DNA of 64,000 bases from Terriglobia bacterium (GCA_020072565.1 JAIQGI010000001.1:124001-188000); one strand, 5' to 3'; shown: positions 8,604 to 19,357, counted from the first letter of the stretch. A program made the numbers and translations. Notes: a model not told the origin generated them from the sequence alone.

Positions 8604-10481
8604 ATGAAGTTCCGTGAGTCGTTCGATGTCATCGTCGTGGGTGGGGGGCATGCCGGGTGCGAAGCCGCCTGGGCCGCCGCCCGGATGGGGGCCAGGACCG
8701 CGCTTTTCACGTTCGACCTCGCCTTGATTGCACAGATGTCCTGCAATCCGGCGATCGGCGGGATCGCAAAAGGCCACCTGGTGCGCGAGATCGACGCCCT
8801 GGGCGGGATCATGGGGGAGATCGCGGATAAGACCGGGATACAATTTCGGCTGCTCAACGGCAGCCGCGGCCCGGCGGTGCAGGCGCCGCGTTGCCAATCT
8901 GATAAAGCGAAATACCGCAGTAAGATGCGAGAGACTATCGAGTCGCTTCCCGGTCTATTACTATGTCAATCGGAGGTAACCGGAGTGGTTCTCGAGCAGG
9001 GGGAGGCACGGGGTGTCGAGTTGGCCGACGGGACCATGGTCGGCGCATCGGCCGTTGTGATCACCACGGGCACCTTCCTCAGAGGCTTGACCCATATCGG
9101 GGAGGAGCGGAGCGCTGCCGGCAGGATGGGGGAGGCGCCATCGATTCGGCTGGCCGAGTGGCTGAAGGGGGTGGGGTTCCGCATGGGCCGGTTGAAGACG
9201 GGTACGCCGCCGCGGTTGGACGGGCGCACCATCGACTACGGGGAGTTCGAGGAGCAGAAGGGGGACGCCGAGCCGACTTTCTTCTCCTTCCGGACCAGGA
9301 AGGCGACGCTCCGGCAGGTTTCCTGCCATGTCGGCTACACCAACGAGGGCGTACACAGGGTGGTGCGCGAGAATCTGCGGCGCTCGGCGCTATATGGCGG
9401 TGCGATTGTCGGCATCGGGCCGCGCTATTGCCCGAGCATCGAGGACAAGGTGGTCAAGTTTGCCGACAAGGAGCGCCATCAGGTTTTTCTGGAACCGGAA
9501 GGGCTTGACACGGATGAGGTTTACCTAAACGGGATGTCGACGAGCATGCCGGTCGATGTTCAGGAGGCGATGGTGCGGGCCATCCCCGGTCTGGAGCACG
9601 CCCGGATGGTGCGCCCTGGGTATGCGATCGAATACGACTTCGTCGATCCCACGGAACTCCGCGCGACGCTCGAGACCCGGCGCGTCCCGCGTCTTTTCCA
9701 CGCCGGCCAGATCAACGGTACCACGGGGTACGAGGAGGCCGCCGCCCAGGGGATGGTCGCCGGGATCAACGCGGCGCTGCGCGCCCAAGGCAAGGAGGGA
9801 GTGGTGTTGCCGCGCACGGAAAGCTACATCGGCATTCTGATCGACGATCTGGTCACGCGCGGCGTGGATGAGCCCTACCGCATGTTCACGTCGCGCTCGG
9901 AGCTGCGCCTGCTCCTGCGCATCGACAACGCCGATCTGCGCCTGACCCCGCTCGGGCACCGTCTCGGGCTGGTCCCGGAGGCCGATCATGCCGCCTGCGG
10001 GGAAAAATACCGGGAAGCGGCGCGCATGCGCCGTTTCCTGCAGGAGCACAGGTGGGACCCGGCCGAGTTGGCGCTGCCCGGCCTCGAGCCGGCTGCGGCC
10101 AAGGGCTCCACCCTGGAGCAGCTGTTGCGGCGGCCGGGCTTGGCGCTGGCAGATTTCGAACCGCTCATGCGCGCGCGCGGCGTCTGGTTTTCTGCCGCGG
10201 CGCGCAAGTCGGTGGAAATCGAAGTGCGGTACCAGGGCTACATCGAGCAGCAGCAGAAGGACGCCGAGAAGATACGGCGCCTGAGCCGGCGCCGCATTCC
10301 GGACGATTTCGATTACTCGACGGTCAGCGGTTTGAGCCGGGAAGTCAGGGAGAAGCTCTGCCGCGTGCGTCCCGGGGACCTCGGGACCGCGGCGAGAATT
10401 CCGGGCGTCACACCCGCCGCAGTCTCTATCCTCAACGTCCGGCTCGAGTTGCTTCGGGCCAAAGGGCGGGCCGACCGCTAG
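8604..10481 (+). CDS. mnmG: tRNA uridine-5-carboxymethylaminomethyl modification enzyme MnmG
   Basis: A 625-residue FAD enzyme, the partner of MnmE. The dinucleotide-binding motif '[15 protein letters not shown]' is at residues 8-22, the signature '[19 protein letters not shown]' near residue 90 and the '[15 protein letters not shown]' and 'NGMSTSMP' segments are all present, and the C-terminal helical domain ends with '[13 protein letters not shown]' for binding MnmE. ATG 8604 fits the family start; the frame is open back to 8538 inside mnmE but those residues do not match. The length is normal. Confidence 0.97.
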   Translation: MKFRESFDVIVVGGGHAGCEAAWAAARMGARTALFTFDLALIAQMSCNPAIGGIAKGHLVREIDALGGIMGEIADKTGIQFRLLNGSRGPAVQAPRCQSDKAKYRSKMRETIESLPGLLLCQSEVTGVVLEQGEARGVELADGTMVGASAVVITTGTFLRGLTHIGEERSAAGRMGEAPSIRLAEWLKGVGFRMGRLKTGTPPRLDGRTIDYGEFEEQKGDAEPTFFSFRTRKATLRQVSCHVGYTNEGVHRVVRENLRRSALYGGAIVGIGPRYCPSIEDKVVKFADKERHQVFLEPEGLDTDEVYLNGMSTSMPVDVQEAMVRAIPGLEHARMVRPGYAIEYDFVDPTELRATLETRRVPRLFHAGQINGTTGYEEAAAQGMVAGINAALRAQGKEGVVLPRTESYIGILIDDLVTRGVDEPYRMFTSRSELRLLLRIDNADLRLTPLGHRLGLVPEADHAACGEKYREAARMRRFLQEHRWDPAELALPGLEPAAAKGSTLEQLLRRPGLALADFEPLMRARGVWFSAAARKSVEIEVRYQGYIEQQQKDAEKIRRLSRRRIPDDFDYSTVSGLSREVREKLCRVRPGDLGTAARIPGVTPAAVSILNVRLELLRAKGRADR

Positions 10482-10508
10482 CGCGATGCGGGCACGCTCA
10501 GGGAGACC

Positions 10509-11156
10509 ATGAATTCGGCCGAGGCTTTGCGGCAATTGATCCTGCGCGGCGGCTACCGGGAGGGATGCGAAGAGGCGCACCGGCTCCTCGGCTACCTGGC
10601 GCTGCTGGAGAAATGGAATACCCGCATCAACCTGACGGCATCGACCGACTGGTCTGCGCTCGGATGGCTCTTCGAGGAGGCTCTCTGGGCGGCACGGTTC
10701 TATCCTTCCGCGCCGGTCACCCACCTGGACGTCGGCAGTGGAGCCGGATTTCCGGCTGTCCCCCTGCGGATCCTGCGCCCCGCCATGCGGCTGCATCTCG
10801 TCGAAAGCCGTGGCAAGCGGGCCGCCTTTCTGGCAACCGTGGCCGCCGACCTGCGCCTGGAAGGGACGGAGGTGGTCTGCGCACGTGTCGAGGAGTTTTT
10901 GCGCGGCCCGGCGGTGCCGGCATTCGACATCGTCTCCTGCAAAGGGCTGAAGCTGAGCGCCGAGGCTGTCGATCTGCTGCTGGCCGCGAGCCGTCCGACC
11001 ACGCAACTCTGGCTTTTTCACGGCCGCACCCTCCCTCTCGAGCACGCGGCGCGGGCGCGAGCCGCGCTGCGCCGGCTGCGGCAGGAGCATCTTCCCGGGC
11101 ACACCGCCCGCAGTCTGTCGATCTATGGTGTTTCACGTGAAACAGGTTCCACGTGA
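10509..11156 (+). CDS. rsmG: 16S rRNA (guanine527-N7)-methyltransferase
   Basis: A 215-residue SAM-dependent methyltransferase that modifies G527 of 16S rRNA. Motif I 'LDVGSGAGFPAVPLRI' begins near residue 74, and the family's 'KWNTRINLTA' segment is near residue 37. It follows mnmG by 27 bases in the standard order. Its last codons and TGA stop (11154-11156) fall within the parS-like pair, so the C-terminus 'GVSRETGST' is partly dictated by that DNA site. Confidence 0.93.
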   Translation: MNSAEALRQLILRGGYREGCEEAHRLLGYLALLEKWNTRINLTASTDWSALGWLFEEALWAARFYPSAPVTHLDVGSGAGFPAVPLRILRPAMRLHLVESRGKRAAFLATVAADLRLEGTEVVCARVEEFLRGPAVPAFDIVSCKGLKLSAEAVDLLLAASRPTTQLWLFHGRTLPLEHAARARAALRRLRQEHLPGHTARSLSIYGVSRETGST

Positions 11157-11160
11157 AACC
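11129..11160. promoter_or_regulatory. parS: Tandem parS-like centromere sites
   Basis: TGTTTCACGTGAAACA at 11129-11144 is a perfect 16-bp palindrome identical to the widely conserved chromosomal parS consensus. It is joined without a spacer to GGTTCCACGTGAAACC at 11145-11160, which keeps the CACGTG core and departs from symmetry at one position pair. ParB/Spo0J nucleates on such sites and ParA moves the complex. The pair covers the rsmG stop codon and lies 181 bases before parA. Confidence 0.93.
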
Positions 11161-11340
11161 GCAGGGAGCCCTCCCGGGCCCGGGGCACACCCGTGTCCCC
11201 AAATGAATGCCCGCGCGCTCAGCCGCGCGCCGGCACGATGTTCATGCCGGGCCGGAGTTGTGAAATTCGTGCCCTTCGTGGCCGCTTTTGTTTGAGGCGC
11301 CGCGATCTCCTGTGGTATGCTCGCGGGCATCGTGCGCACC

Positions 11341-12117
11341 ATGGGCAGGATCATCGCGATCACCAATCAGAAGGGGGGAGTCGGCAAGACGACCACGGCC
11401 ATCAACCTGGCCGCGGCCCTGGCCATGGCCGACATGCGCGTGCTCGTCGTCGATACCGACGCCCAGGCCAACTGCACCAGCGGCCTGGGTGTGGCCCGGG
11501 GGTCGATCCACAGAAGCATCTACCACTCCATAATCCTGGGCGAACCGTTGGCCCATGTCATCCTCGGCACGGAACTCGACAATCTCAAGCTGGTGCCGGC
11601 CGATCGCAATCTGACCGGGGCGGCGATCGAAATGATCGAGCTCCCCGAACGCGAGTTCATCCTGAAACGCCTGCTGGCGCCGGTGGCCGGGGACTACGAC
11701 TTCATCCTGATCGACAGCCCGCCGTCGTTGAACCTGCTCACGCTCAACGGGCTGGTGGCCGCGCAGTCGGTGCTGGTCCCGATCCAGTGCGAATATTTCG
11801 CCCTGGAAGGGATCTCGGAACTCCTCGACACGGTGGCCCGCGTGCGGCGCAGCTACAATCCCGGCCTGGCGATCCAGGGGATTCTACTGACAATGTTTGA
11901 TGAAAGAACCAACCTGAGCACGCAGGTGCGGGAGGACCTCAACAACTTTTTCCCCAAAGAGATCCTCGCCACGGTGATCCCGCGCAACGTGCGTCTGGCC
12001 GAAGCGCCGAGTTTCGGTAAGCCGATTGTTCTCTATGACATAAGATCCAAAGGGGCCGAGAGTTACATCAAGCTCGCCAAGGAAATCCTAAACCATGAGA
12101 AAAAAGGTGCTGGGTAA
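11341..12117 (+). CDS. parA: Chromosome partitioning ATPase ParA/Soj
   Basis: A 258-residue ATPase that drives segregation of ParB-bound origins. The deviant Walker A motif KGGVGKTT is at residues 11-18, followed by 'VLVVDTDAQANCTSGLG' (Walker A') and 'FILIDSPPSL' (Walker B). The short N-terminus without a DNA-binding domain matches chromosomal (Soj-like) ParA. ATG 11341 is chosen because homology starts there; GTG 11332 and ATG 11317 are in frame. The stop overlaps parB by 23 bases. Confidence 0.95.
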   Translation: MGRIIAITNQKGGVGKTTTAINLAAALAMADMRVLVVDTDAQANCTSGLGVARGSIHRSIYHSIILGEPLAHVILGTELDNLKLVPADRNLTGAAIEMIELPEREFILKRLLAPVAGDYDFILIDSPPSLNLLTLNGLVAAQSVLVPIQCEYFALEGISELLDTVARVRRSYNPGLAIQGILLTMFDERTNLSTQVREDLNNFFPKEILATVIPRNVRLAEAPSFGKPIVLYDIRSKGAESYIKLAKEILNHEKKGAG

Positions 12118-12964
12118 GGGACTCGGGGCGCTGATCCCGGAAGCAGGCCATCCGGAACCGGCTCCCAGCGAGATCGACATCGACCAGATCACGACCAATC
12201 CCGATCAACCGCGGCTGAAGTTCGACGAAAAGAGCCTGAACGAGCTTTCCGACTCGATCCGCATTCACGGCGTGCTGCAGCCGGTGCTCGTCCGCCCCCT
12301 GGGCAGTGCGTATCAGCTGGTGGCGGGCGAGAGACGATTGATGGCGGCGCAGCGGGCCGGGCTGTTGAAAGTGCCGGCCTTCGTCCGGGATGTGCCCGAC
12401 GATCACCTGCTGGAGCTGGCTCTGATTGAGAACATTCAGCGCGAACAGCTCAACCCGATCGAGGAAGCCCAAGCCTATCATAATCTTATCGAGAGCCTCC
12501 CCACCACCCAGGAGGAGCTGGCCGGACAGCTCGGGAAGGAGCGCAGCACCATCGCCAACGCCCTCCGCCTGCTGAAGCTCCCGCCCGCGGTCAAACTCCT
12601 GGTCGCCGAGGGCAAGCTGTCGCCGGGGCACGCGCGCGCCTTGCTTGCGGCAAACCTGGCCCCTGCCGAGACGACCCGGGCCGCCAATGTCATGGTGGCG
12701 AAGGGTTGGTCCGTGCGCGACGCGGAGCGCTGGGCCAAGAAGAGCCAGTCGGCCCGCGCCCGCGCCTCCATTCCGCAGGACCCCAACATCACCGCCGCGG
12801 CCGATCGCCTGCGCCTGCTGCTGGGCACGAAAGTCGAGATCACCGGCGGGCAGGGGGTACGGCAGGCCGGGCAAATCCGCATCCACTTCTTCAGCCAGGA
12901 AGATCTCACCCGTATCTACAGTATTATCATAGAGAAACGTCGCCATGATGGGGGTATGCGATGA
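12095..12964 (+). CDS. parB: Chromosome partitioning protein ParB/Spo0J
   Basis: A 289-residue CTPase and parS-binding protein. It opens 'MRKKVLGKGLGALIPE', the usual N-terminal ParA-contact segment. The ParB/Srx CTP-binding domain has 'NPDQPRLKFDE', 'GVLQPVLVRPL', 'YQLVAGERRLMAAQRAG' and 'LIENIQREQLNPIEEAQAY'; the helix-turn-helix for parS lies around residues 140-170. It overlaps parA at its start and the bactofilin gene by 4 bases at its end, so the three are one transcription unit beside the parS pair. Confidence 0.96.
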   Translation: MRKKVLGKGLGALIPEAGHPEPAPSEIDIDQITTNPDQPRLKFDEKSLNELSDSIRIHGVLQPVLVRPLGSAYQLVAGERRLMAAQRAGLLKVPAFVRDVPDDHLLELALIENIQREQLNPIEEAQAYHNLIESLPTTQEELAGQLGKERSTIANALRLLKLPPAVKLLVAEGKLSPGHARALLAANLAPAETTRAANVMVAKGWSVRDAERWAKKSQSARARASIPQDPNITAAADRLRLLLGTKVEITGGQGVRQAGQIRIHFFSQEDLTRIYSIIIEKRRHDGGMR

Positions 12965-13353
12965 AGCTTAAAAGGGAAAGTGACGATGAAATCCTGAGCC
13001 TCGTGGGGGAGGGGGTGGAGTTCCAGGGAGAGCTTTCTTTCGCCCACGGGATCAGGGTGGATGGCGTGGTCAGGGGGAAGGTGCGCTCGGATTCCTGCCT
13101 CGTCATCGGGCCCCGGGGAAAAGTGGAAGCCGAGGTAGCGATCCGCCGAGTGTCCATCAGCGGCGAGTTCCGGGGCGCAATTCACGCCTCCGATCGCGTC
13201 GAAATTCATAAGGAAGGAAAGGTTTACGGCGATATTTATACCCCGTGCCTCATCATTGAAGCGGGTGCCCTTTTCGAGGGCAAATGCAACATGAACGACC
13301 AGCAGCCGGCCCCTCCCCAGGCGCAGGCTGCCGCCCAGGCTCAGAACGAATAA
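12961..13353 (+). CDS. bacA: Bactofilin (polymer-forming cytoskeletal protein)
   Basis: A 130-residue protein made of the repeated hydrophobic/glycine pattern of the bactofilin beta-helix (about residues 15-110: 'VEFQGELSFAHGIRVDG', 'GKVRSDSCLVIGPRGKVEAEV', 'GEFRGAIHASDRVEIHKEG'), flanked by short disordered tails; the C-terminal tail is Pro/Gln/Ala-rich. Bactofilins self-assemble without nucleotides and act in cell shape or chromosome organisation. The ATGA overlap with parB fits the known link in some bacteria where bactofilin scaffolds anchor ParAB. No terminator with a T run is visible after it. Confidence 0.9.
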   Translation: MKLKRESDDEILSLVGEGVEFQGELSFAHGIRVDGVVRGKVRSDSCLVIGPRGKVEAEVAIRRVSISGEFRGAIHASDRVEIHKEGKVYGDIYTPCLIIEAGALFEGKCNMNDQQPAPPQAQAAAQAQNE

Positions 13354-13502
13354 CCGGACTGAAAACAGGCGGCCCTTGGAAATGACGTCGGGTCCCGTCT
13401 GAGCCCGCATGCCGGAGCAGGCAATCCCATCCGGGTTCGGGCTCGGATCCCGAAATCGACGCCTCCGGACGTGCTCGCAGGCTTGGAAACGGCAGGTGGG
13501 GG

Positions 13503-13790
13503 CTAACCCTCGATCTCAACGGCTATCTTCAATGATTTCAGGAACTTAGCATCTTCAGAGGTAATGCGCAGACGAACCGGATCCTCGTCCCTGGGAGCTG
13601 AGGAAATGACTTCGTTCTCACCCTTCCCCTTGCGGTTGAAACCGATGGTCGCATCGATGATCAGAAAGGCCTCGTAGCCTGCCTCGTCTATGCTTCGGAT
13701 GGATTCGTTGATTCTCGAAGATTCGCTCAGAGTTTCGTTGATGGCTTCTTCGAGATTCCTCATGAGGCGTTTGATTTCAGCGTCCGGCAT
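13503..13790 (-). CDS. Small acidic protein of unknown function
   Basis: A 95-residue protein I do not recognise. The first half is predicted helical (residues 3-36, Glu-rich), and the second half looks like a small beta domain ('AFLIIDATIGFNRKGKG', then 'LRITSEDAKFLKSLKIAVEIEG'). It has no signal peptide or Cys. AGGAG lies six bases ahead of ATG 13790 and there is a good promoter at 13869-13897, so it is very likely expressed. It stands alone on the minus strand between the bactofilin and mutase genes. Confidence 0.7.
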   Translation of the reverse strand: MPDAEIKRLMRNLEEAINETLSESSRINESIRSIDEAGYEAFLIIDATIGFNRKGKGENEVISSAPRDEDPVRLRITSEDAKFLKSLKIAVEIEG

Positions 13791-13868
13791 GTGGCACTCC
13801 TATCACCTGGCGGCGAAATTTGATCATTCGCTGGGCGCAGTGGCATTATAACCACGCAGGGTATGTCC

Positions 13869-13897
13869 ATCTTAGAAAAGTGCGCTTTGGCTGTCAA
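13869..13897 (-). promoter_or_regulatory. Sigma-70-type promoter for the small protein gene at 13.5 kb
   Basis: Read on the minus strand: a perfect TTGACA (13892-13897) and TAAGAT (13869-13874) with a 17-base spacer. A perfect TATAAT also lies nearer the gene at 13845-13850 but lacks a good -35 box. Confidence 0.6.
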
Positions 13898-14029
13898 GAT
13901 TGATCTGGCACAAGTCGGCAAGAGAAATTCGAAGTTTGATTTTGGATCCGGCGATTATCGAGAGCAACCTCCCTGGCCCGTACCCTGCCGAGATCCAAAA
14001 CCCGCAAGCCTGAATCCGAGGGGATGAGA

Positions 14030-15574
14030 ATGGAACCGAAGGTCATCTATGGCCCGTATCCTCGCTGGGGTGAGAGGACGGAAAAGGCCGGCGAGTACCC
14101 TTTCACCCGCGGCATCCATGCCAACATGTATCGCGGGAGACCGTGGACCATGCGGCAATATGCCGGCTTCGGCTCCGCACGGGAATCGAACGAGCGGTAC
14201 CGCTACCTGCTCGCCCAGGGCCAGACCGGTCTCAGCATCGCTTTCGATCTGCCGACTCAGATCGGACTCGATCCGGATCATCCGCTGGCCGCCGGCGAAG
14301 TGGGCAAGGTGGGTGTGTCGGTCGCCTCGCTGCGCGACCTGGAAACGCTCCTCCAGGGCATACCTCTCGACTGCGTCTCGATCTCCATGACCATCAACAG
14401 CACTGCATCCATTCTTTTGGCCATGGTGCTTTGCCTCGCGCGCCACCAGGGCGTGCCCTGGAATGCCCTGCGGGGTACGGTCCAGAACGACATCCTGAAG
14501 GAATACATCGCGCGCGGCACTTACATTTATCCGCCTGCCCCATCGCTGCGCCTCACTACGGACGTCTTGAGCTTCTGCTGCCGCGAAGTGCCGAACTGGA
14601 ATCCGATCTCGATCAGCGGGTATCACATTCGCGAAGCCGGCTCCACGGCCGCTCAGGAAGTTGCCTTCACCCTCGCCGACGGCATTGCCTACGTACAGAG
14701 CGCCCTGGATGCCGGCCTGAAGGTCGATGACTTTGCCGGCCAGGTCTCATTCTTTTTCAACGCCCACAACAATTTTCTGGAGGAAATCGCGAAGTTCCGC
14801 GCGGCGCGCCGCCTCTGGGCCTGGATCATGCGCGAGCGCTTCGGCTCGCGCAACGAGCGCTCGTGCGCGCTACGATTTCACACGCAGACCGCGGGCAGCA
14901 CTCTGACGGCCCGGCAGCCCGAGAACAACATCGTGCGCGTCACGATTCAAGCCCTCGCGGCCGTGCTCGGCGGGACCCAGTCCCTGCACACAAATTCGAT
15001 GGACGAAGCCCTGGCGCTCCCCACTGCCACGGCGGCCCGCACCGCCCTCCGCACCCAGCAGATCCTGGCATACGAGAGCGGTGTTGCCAACACCGCCGAC
15101 CCGACCGGGGGTGCCTATGCCATCGAATCGATGACGGACGAGATCGAAGCAGAAGCGGAGCGCTACATTCTCAGGATTGATGCGATGGGGGGGATGTTGC
15201 CCGCAATCGAGCGCGGCTACGTGCAGCGCGAGATCCAGGAGTCATCCTATCGCTATCAGAAACAGATCGAGCTGGGCGAGCAGGTCATCGCCGGAGTCAA
15301 CCGCTATACCACGGCCGAATCGGCACCGGTCGAACTCCTCGTGGTGGACGAACGGGTGGGCGCGGAGCAATGTCGCAGGCTGGCGGACCTTCGGGCGGCG
15401 CGTGATGCCGTTGCCGCCCGCCGGGCGCTCGACCGGTTGTGCTCGGCCGCCCAGGGGAAAGAAAACCTCATGCCCCATATCCTGGCGGCGGTTGAAGCAC
15501 TGGCCACGGTGGGTGAGATTTCCGATTGCCTCCGAAGCGTTTTCGGCCAGTACCGGGAATCCGTGACTCTCTGA
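14030..15574 (+). CDS. Methylmalonyl-CoA mutase family, catalytic (large) subunit without B12-binding domain
   Basis: A 514-residue TIM-barrel mutase domain that interconverts methylmalonyl-CoA and succinyl-CoA with adenosylcobalamin. Signatures: '[12 protein letters not shown]', '[11 protein letters not shown]', '[11 protein letters not shown]', '[11 protein letters not shown]', '[14 protein letters not shown]'. Tyr34 (NMYRGRPW) and Arg174 (PSLRLT) occupy the positions that bind the methylmalonyl carboxylate (Tyr89 and Arg207 in the Propionibacterium enzyme); isobutyryl-CoA mutases have Phe and Gln there, so a methylmalonyl-type substrate is favoured. The C-terminal cobalamin domain (DxHxxG) is absent; a separate small subunit must be encoded elsewhere. 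ATG 14030 has GAGGGG six bases upstream, better than ATG 14024. Confidence 0.92.
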   Translation: MEPKVIYGPYPRWGERTEKAGEYPFTRGIHANMYRGRPWTMRQYAGFGSARESNERYRYLLAQGQTGLSIAFDLPTQIGLDPDHPLAAGEVGKVGVSVASLRDLETLLQGIPLDCVSISMTINSTASILLAMVLCLARHQGVPWNALRGTVQNDILKEYIARGTYIYPPAPSLRLTTDVLSFCCREVPNWNPISISGYHIREAGSTAAQEVAFTLADGIAYVQSALDAGLKVDDFAGQVSFFFNAHNNFLEEIAKFRAARRLWAWIMRERFGSRNERSCALRFHTQTAGSTLTARQPENNIVRVTIQALAAVLGGTQSLHTNSMDEALALPTATAARTALRTQQILAYESGVANTADPTGGAYAIESMTDEIEAEAERYILRIDAMGGMLPAIERGYVQREIQESSYRYQKQIELGEQVIAGVNRYTTAESAPVELLVVDERVGAEQCRRLADLRAARDAVAARRALDRLCSAAQGKENLMPHILAAVEALATVGEISDCLRSVFGQYRESVTL

Positions 15575-15636
15575 GCAGCGGAGATCGCCCGCAGGCCGGC
15601 TGATGCAAAGTGCCGGGACAGACTTACCCGCGCGGC

Positions 15637-16821
15637 TCAGCTTCGGATAAGAATAAGTTCATCCTGCGGGGTGGAGAGGTATTCCGCGCCTGACGAGGTC
15701 ACGAGAACCATCTCCTCGATCGTGGCGACGCCGCGGCCGGGAACCGTCAACCGGGGCTCGATCGTGAACACCATGCCGGGCTCAAGGCGGGCAAAGGGCT
15801 TCCGGGCATATTTTTCCCAGGCCGGGCCAAGAAGCGCAGTGCCATCATGGGCAAAACGCCCCACCTGATGGCCCAGCGCATGGGGGAACTCGGCATACCC
15901 CGCCGCCGTGACCCTGCCCCTGGCAATGGCATCGATCTCTATCCCGAGCACGCCGGGCTTCATGGCGGCGCGGCTCTGCTCGATTGCGTCCACGATGGTC
16001 CCGAATCCCTTGAGCACTTCCGGCGGCGGTCCCGACTCCCCCTTGTCCAGTATGTAAAAGGTCCTCTGCAGGTCCGAACAGTAACCTTGATATTTCACCC
16101 CGAAGTCCATGTTCAGAATGTGCCCCGGCTCCACGCGCCGGTCCGTGGGTCCGTAATGAGCGCCTGCGGTATCGGGCCCGGTGAACACCGCCGGGCAATG
16201 CCCGGGCTCCCAGGCGAACTCGAGCCCCATCCGATCCACCTCGGATTTCATGAAGGCGGCGATTTCCTGCTCCGTTCTCCCGGGGGAGATGAATTTCGTG
16301 ACTTTGGCAAAGATATCCTCAGTGTTCTTGATGGCCTGCCTGACAAGCGCCAACTCCGTGCCGGTCTTCCGTTGCCGCAGCGCCGAGACGATCCCTTCGG
16401 CCGAGACCACACGATTCTCGAATCCCAACTCGCCGAGCAGGCTCATGAGCGTGAGATACATGCCGTGGGTTATGCCGTCGCAGATCTCGCTGTCCCGGGA
16501 GTAATTGACAGCAATGGAAGAAGGATTCATCCTGCGCACCACCTCGAGGAACGGGTCCCGGATCCCTTTGACGAAGCCGATGACCTGCCGGTAGGCGCCC
16601 GTATCCTCGATGGTTTTCCGGTCGTACTCGCCGCAGATGACACACGATTCGCCGGTGGAGGTGATGATCACCGCCGTGTGCCAGGTGATGTCGGCGCCGA
16701 TGAGATAGTCGAGGGCGGGGTCGCCGTTGATGGCGCTTTCCCGGGCGAATGTAATCCAGCAGTCGATGTTGTGCTCTCTCAGGATCCCTACCGCCTGCTC
16801 CACCTTTTCCTGGATCAGCAT
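15637..16821 (-). CDS. M24 family metallopeptidase (Xaa-Pro dipeptidase-like)
   Basis: A 394-residue pita-bread-fold peptidase. The N-terminal creatinase-like domain is at about 1-160. All five dimetal ligands of the C-terminal domain are visible: Asp in NMDFG, Asp in CSDLQRT, His in HALGHQVG, Glu in TIEP and Glu in ATIEEM. No signal peptide, so cytoplasmic; the likely substrate is peptides with proline in second position, by family. ATG 16821 has GGGGAGA eight bases upstream; the longer frame to 16872 adds an unmatched segment. It faces the mutase gene convergently. Confidence 0.9.
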   Translation of the reverse strand: MLIQEKVEQAVGILREHNIDCWITFARESAINGDPALDYLIGADITWHTAVIITSTGESCVICGEYDRKTIEDTGAYRQVIGFVKGIRDPFLEVVRRMNPSSIAVNYSRDSEICDGITHGMYLTLMSLLGELGFENRVVSAEGIVSALRQRKTGTELALVRQAIKNTEDIFAKVTKFISPGRTEQEIAAFMKSEVDRMGLEFAWEPGHCPAVFTGPDTAGAHYGPTDRRVEPGHILNMDFGVKYQGYCSDLQRTFYILDKGESGPPPEVLKGFGTIVDAIEQSRAAMKPGVLGIEIDAIARGRVTAAGYAEFPHALGHQVGRFAHDGTALLGPAWEKYARKPFARLEPGMVFTIEPRLTVPGRGVATIEEMVLVTSSGAEYLSTPQDELILIRS

Positions 16822-17026
16822 CGAGGTTTCTCCCCATGCGAAAAAAGAACATTCCGGCTTCCCTGTCTGCACATTTTAAATGAGTAACGCGGTTTCTGTT
16901 CCTATTTTTGCCCTGATTGTGTAAGATTTCGGGTTTGTGCGATCGCATACCGGGTCTTGGGGGGAGTTAATTGAAACCTTTTTCGGCTGCGATTCGTACT
17001 AATGGCCATAGTGCTGGAGGCGTTGA

Positions 17027-18505
17027 ATGAGCAAGAAAAAGAAGATATGGATCGCCTGCGGTGTGGCCGTTGTGCTGGGCCTCATAATTTTCTTCAGCAT
17101 CCGTGCCACCCGCAAGGATGAAGTTCCCGTGCAGACGTCCAAGGTCATCCGCAAAGATGTCCTGAAGGCACAGGTGTCGGCGAGCGGCCAGATTCGGGCC
17201 AAAGACTATGTCAACCTTCAGGCGGAGATTGTCGGCGTGGTGACCGATCTCCGCGTGCGCGAAGGCGACAAGGTGAAAAAAGGCGATATTCTGCTGAAAA
17301 TCGATCCGATCCAGACCGCAGCGCAGGAGGACTCCACCCGCGCCCAGTCGGACGCAGCGCATCAGGACCTGCGGGCGCAGCAATTTCAGATCTCCATCGC
17401 CGAACACAACATCGCCAATGCGAAGTCCCAGCTGGATTCGAGCCGCGCGCAGGCGGAACAGGCCACCGCCAACGTGGCGCGCAGCCAGAGCAGCTTCAAC
17501 CGCAGCCAACAGCTCAACGAAGAAGGACTCATCTCCAGGGACGAGTATGAACAGGCGCAAAACAACCTGAACGCCGCCAAATCCCAGGCTGAGGTGGCCA
17601 AGAAGCAGGTCGAGCAGATGGCGAATCAAATCAAGATCTCGGAGAACAGCCTCGAGCAGATGCAAATCAGCTATGCTGCCGCCGAGACCCGGTTGAAATC
17701 GCAGGATGCCAATCTTACCCAGGCAACGGATCAGTTGAAAAAGACCACCATTACTTCCTCGCTGAACGGCGTGATCACTCAACTGGTCGTTCACGCCGGT
17801 GAGCGGGCAGTCCCCGGCACCTTGAACTCACCCCAGGCAACCCTTATGACGATTTCCGATTTGAGCGTGATTCAGACCGAGCTCAAGGTGGATGAGACCG
17901 ACATCGTCAGCCTGGCTATCGGGAATCCTGCCAAAATCAAGGTGGATGCTCTTCCTGATATCGTGCTCGACGGCGAGGTCACAGAGATCGGGAACAGCCC
18001 CATCACGACCTCCGGATCCACGACGCAGGAAGCGAAGGATTTTAAGGTAATCGTAACGGTCAAAAACCCGCCGGACAAGATCCGGCCGGGAATGTCGTGC
18101 ACCGCGGACATTATTACCGAGACCCGAAACAACATTCTGGCGATCCCGATTCAGGCGCTGACGATCCGAGAAGTCGAGGTCGACAAGGACGGCAACTACA
18201 TCGAGCCCGATCCCAAGCAGAAGAAGAAGACCGACTCGGTTGCCCGGGCGGATTCCACCAAGACTAAAATTAACAAGAAAGAACTTGAGGGTGTCTTCGT
18301 AATTACTAAGGACAACCATGCGAAGTTCCGTCCCGTGAAGACAGGAATAACCGGTGAGTCCGAAATTGAGGTAAAATCAAACCTCCAGGAAGGGGAAGTG
18401 ATCGTATCGGGGAGCTTTCAGACCCTGCGCACTCTCAAGGACGGGGCGATCGTAAAAGTTGAAACCACCCCCACGAAGGCGGAGACAACCAAATCACCAA
18501 GCTGA
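17027..18505 (+). CDS. MacA/HlyD-type periplasmic adaptor subunit
   Basis: A 492-residue membrane-fusion protein. One N-terminal transmembrane helix (residues 5-25) is followed by a biotinyl-lipoyl-like half ('[21 protein letters not shown]', residues 43-63), a long Gln/Ala-rich coiled-coil hairpin (about 95-235), the second lipoyl half, a beta-barrel ('[17 protein letters not shown]') and a membrane-proximal domain. A Lys-rich insert at about residues 390-420 is unusual. Such adaptors bridge MacB-like permeases to an outer-membrane channel. GGAGG precedes ATG 17027. The ABC ATPase starts 29 bases later. Confidence 0.9.
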   Translation: MSKKKKIWIACGVAVVLGLIIFFSIRATRKDEVPVQTSKVIRKDVLKAQVSASGQIRAKDYVNLQAEIVGVVTDLRVREGDKVKKGDILLKIDPIQTAAQEDSTRAQSDAAHQDLRAQQFQISIAEHNIANAKSQLDSSRAQAEQATANVARSQSSFNRSQQLNEEGLISRDEYEQAQNNLNAAKSQAEVAKKQVEQMANQIKISENSLEQMQISYAAAETRLKSQDANLTQATDQLKKTTITSSLNGVITQLVVHAGERAVPGTLNSPQATLMTISDLSVIQTELKVDETDIVSLAIGNPAKIKVDALPDIVLDGEVTEIGNSPITTSGSTTQEAKDFKVIVTVKNPPDKIRPGMSCTADIITETRNNILAIPIQALTIREVEVDKDGNYIEPDPKQKKKTDSVARADSTKTKINKKELEGVFVITKDNHAKFRPVKTGITGESEIEVKSNLQEGEVIVSGSFQTLRTLKDGAIVKVETTPTKAETTKSPS

Positions 18506-18534
18506 GCATCGGCTACAGCGCTTCGAGGAACAAC

Positions 18535-19260
<726 letters not shown>

Positions 19261-19287
19261 TGTAGTAGACAAGCCCAGGATACCCAT

Positions 19288-19336
19288 AAGCGGGCGGCCT
19301 TCAGATGCATCCCCATGAAAGCCGCCCGCTTTCCTT
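19288..19336. terminator. Bidirectional intrinsic terminator
   Basis: Arms 19288-19298 and 19321-19331 form an 11-bp GC-rich stem (AAGCGGGCGGC with GCCGCCCGCTT) around a 22-base loop, followed by TCCTTT. It sits between the convergent ABC ATPase gene and the minus-strand oligopeptide ATPase gene and could serve both. Confidence 0.7.
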
Positions 19337-19357
19337 TGCCGCCTCAAACCCATTGGT

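Noticed and set aside
9525-11102. 525-residue open frame opposite mnmG/rsmG
   Set aside because: It is the antisense of strongly identified genes in high-GC DNA; no known domain and no ribosome site, so it is a shadow frame.
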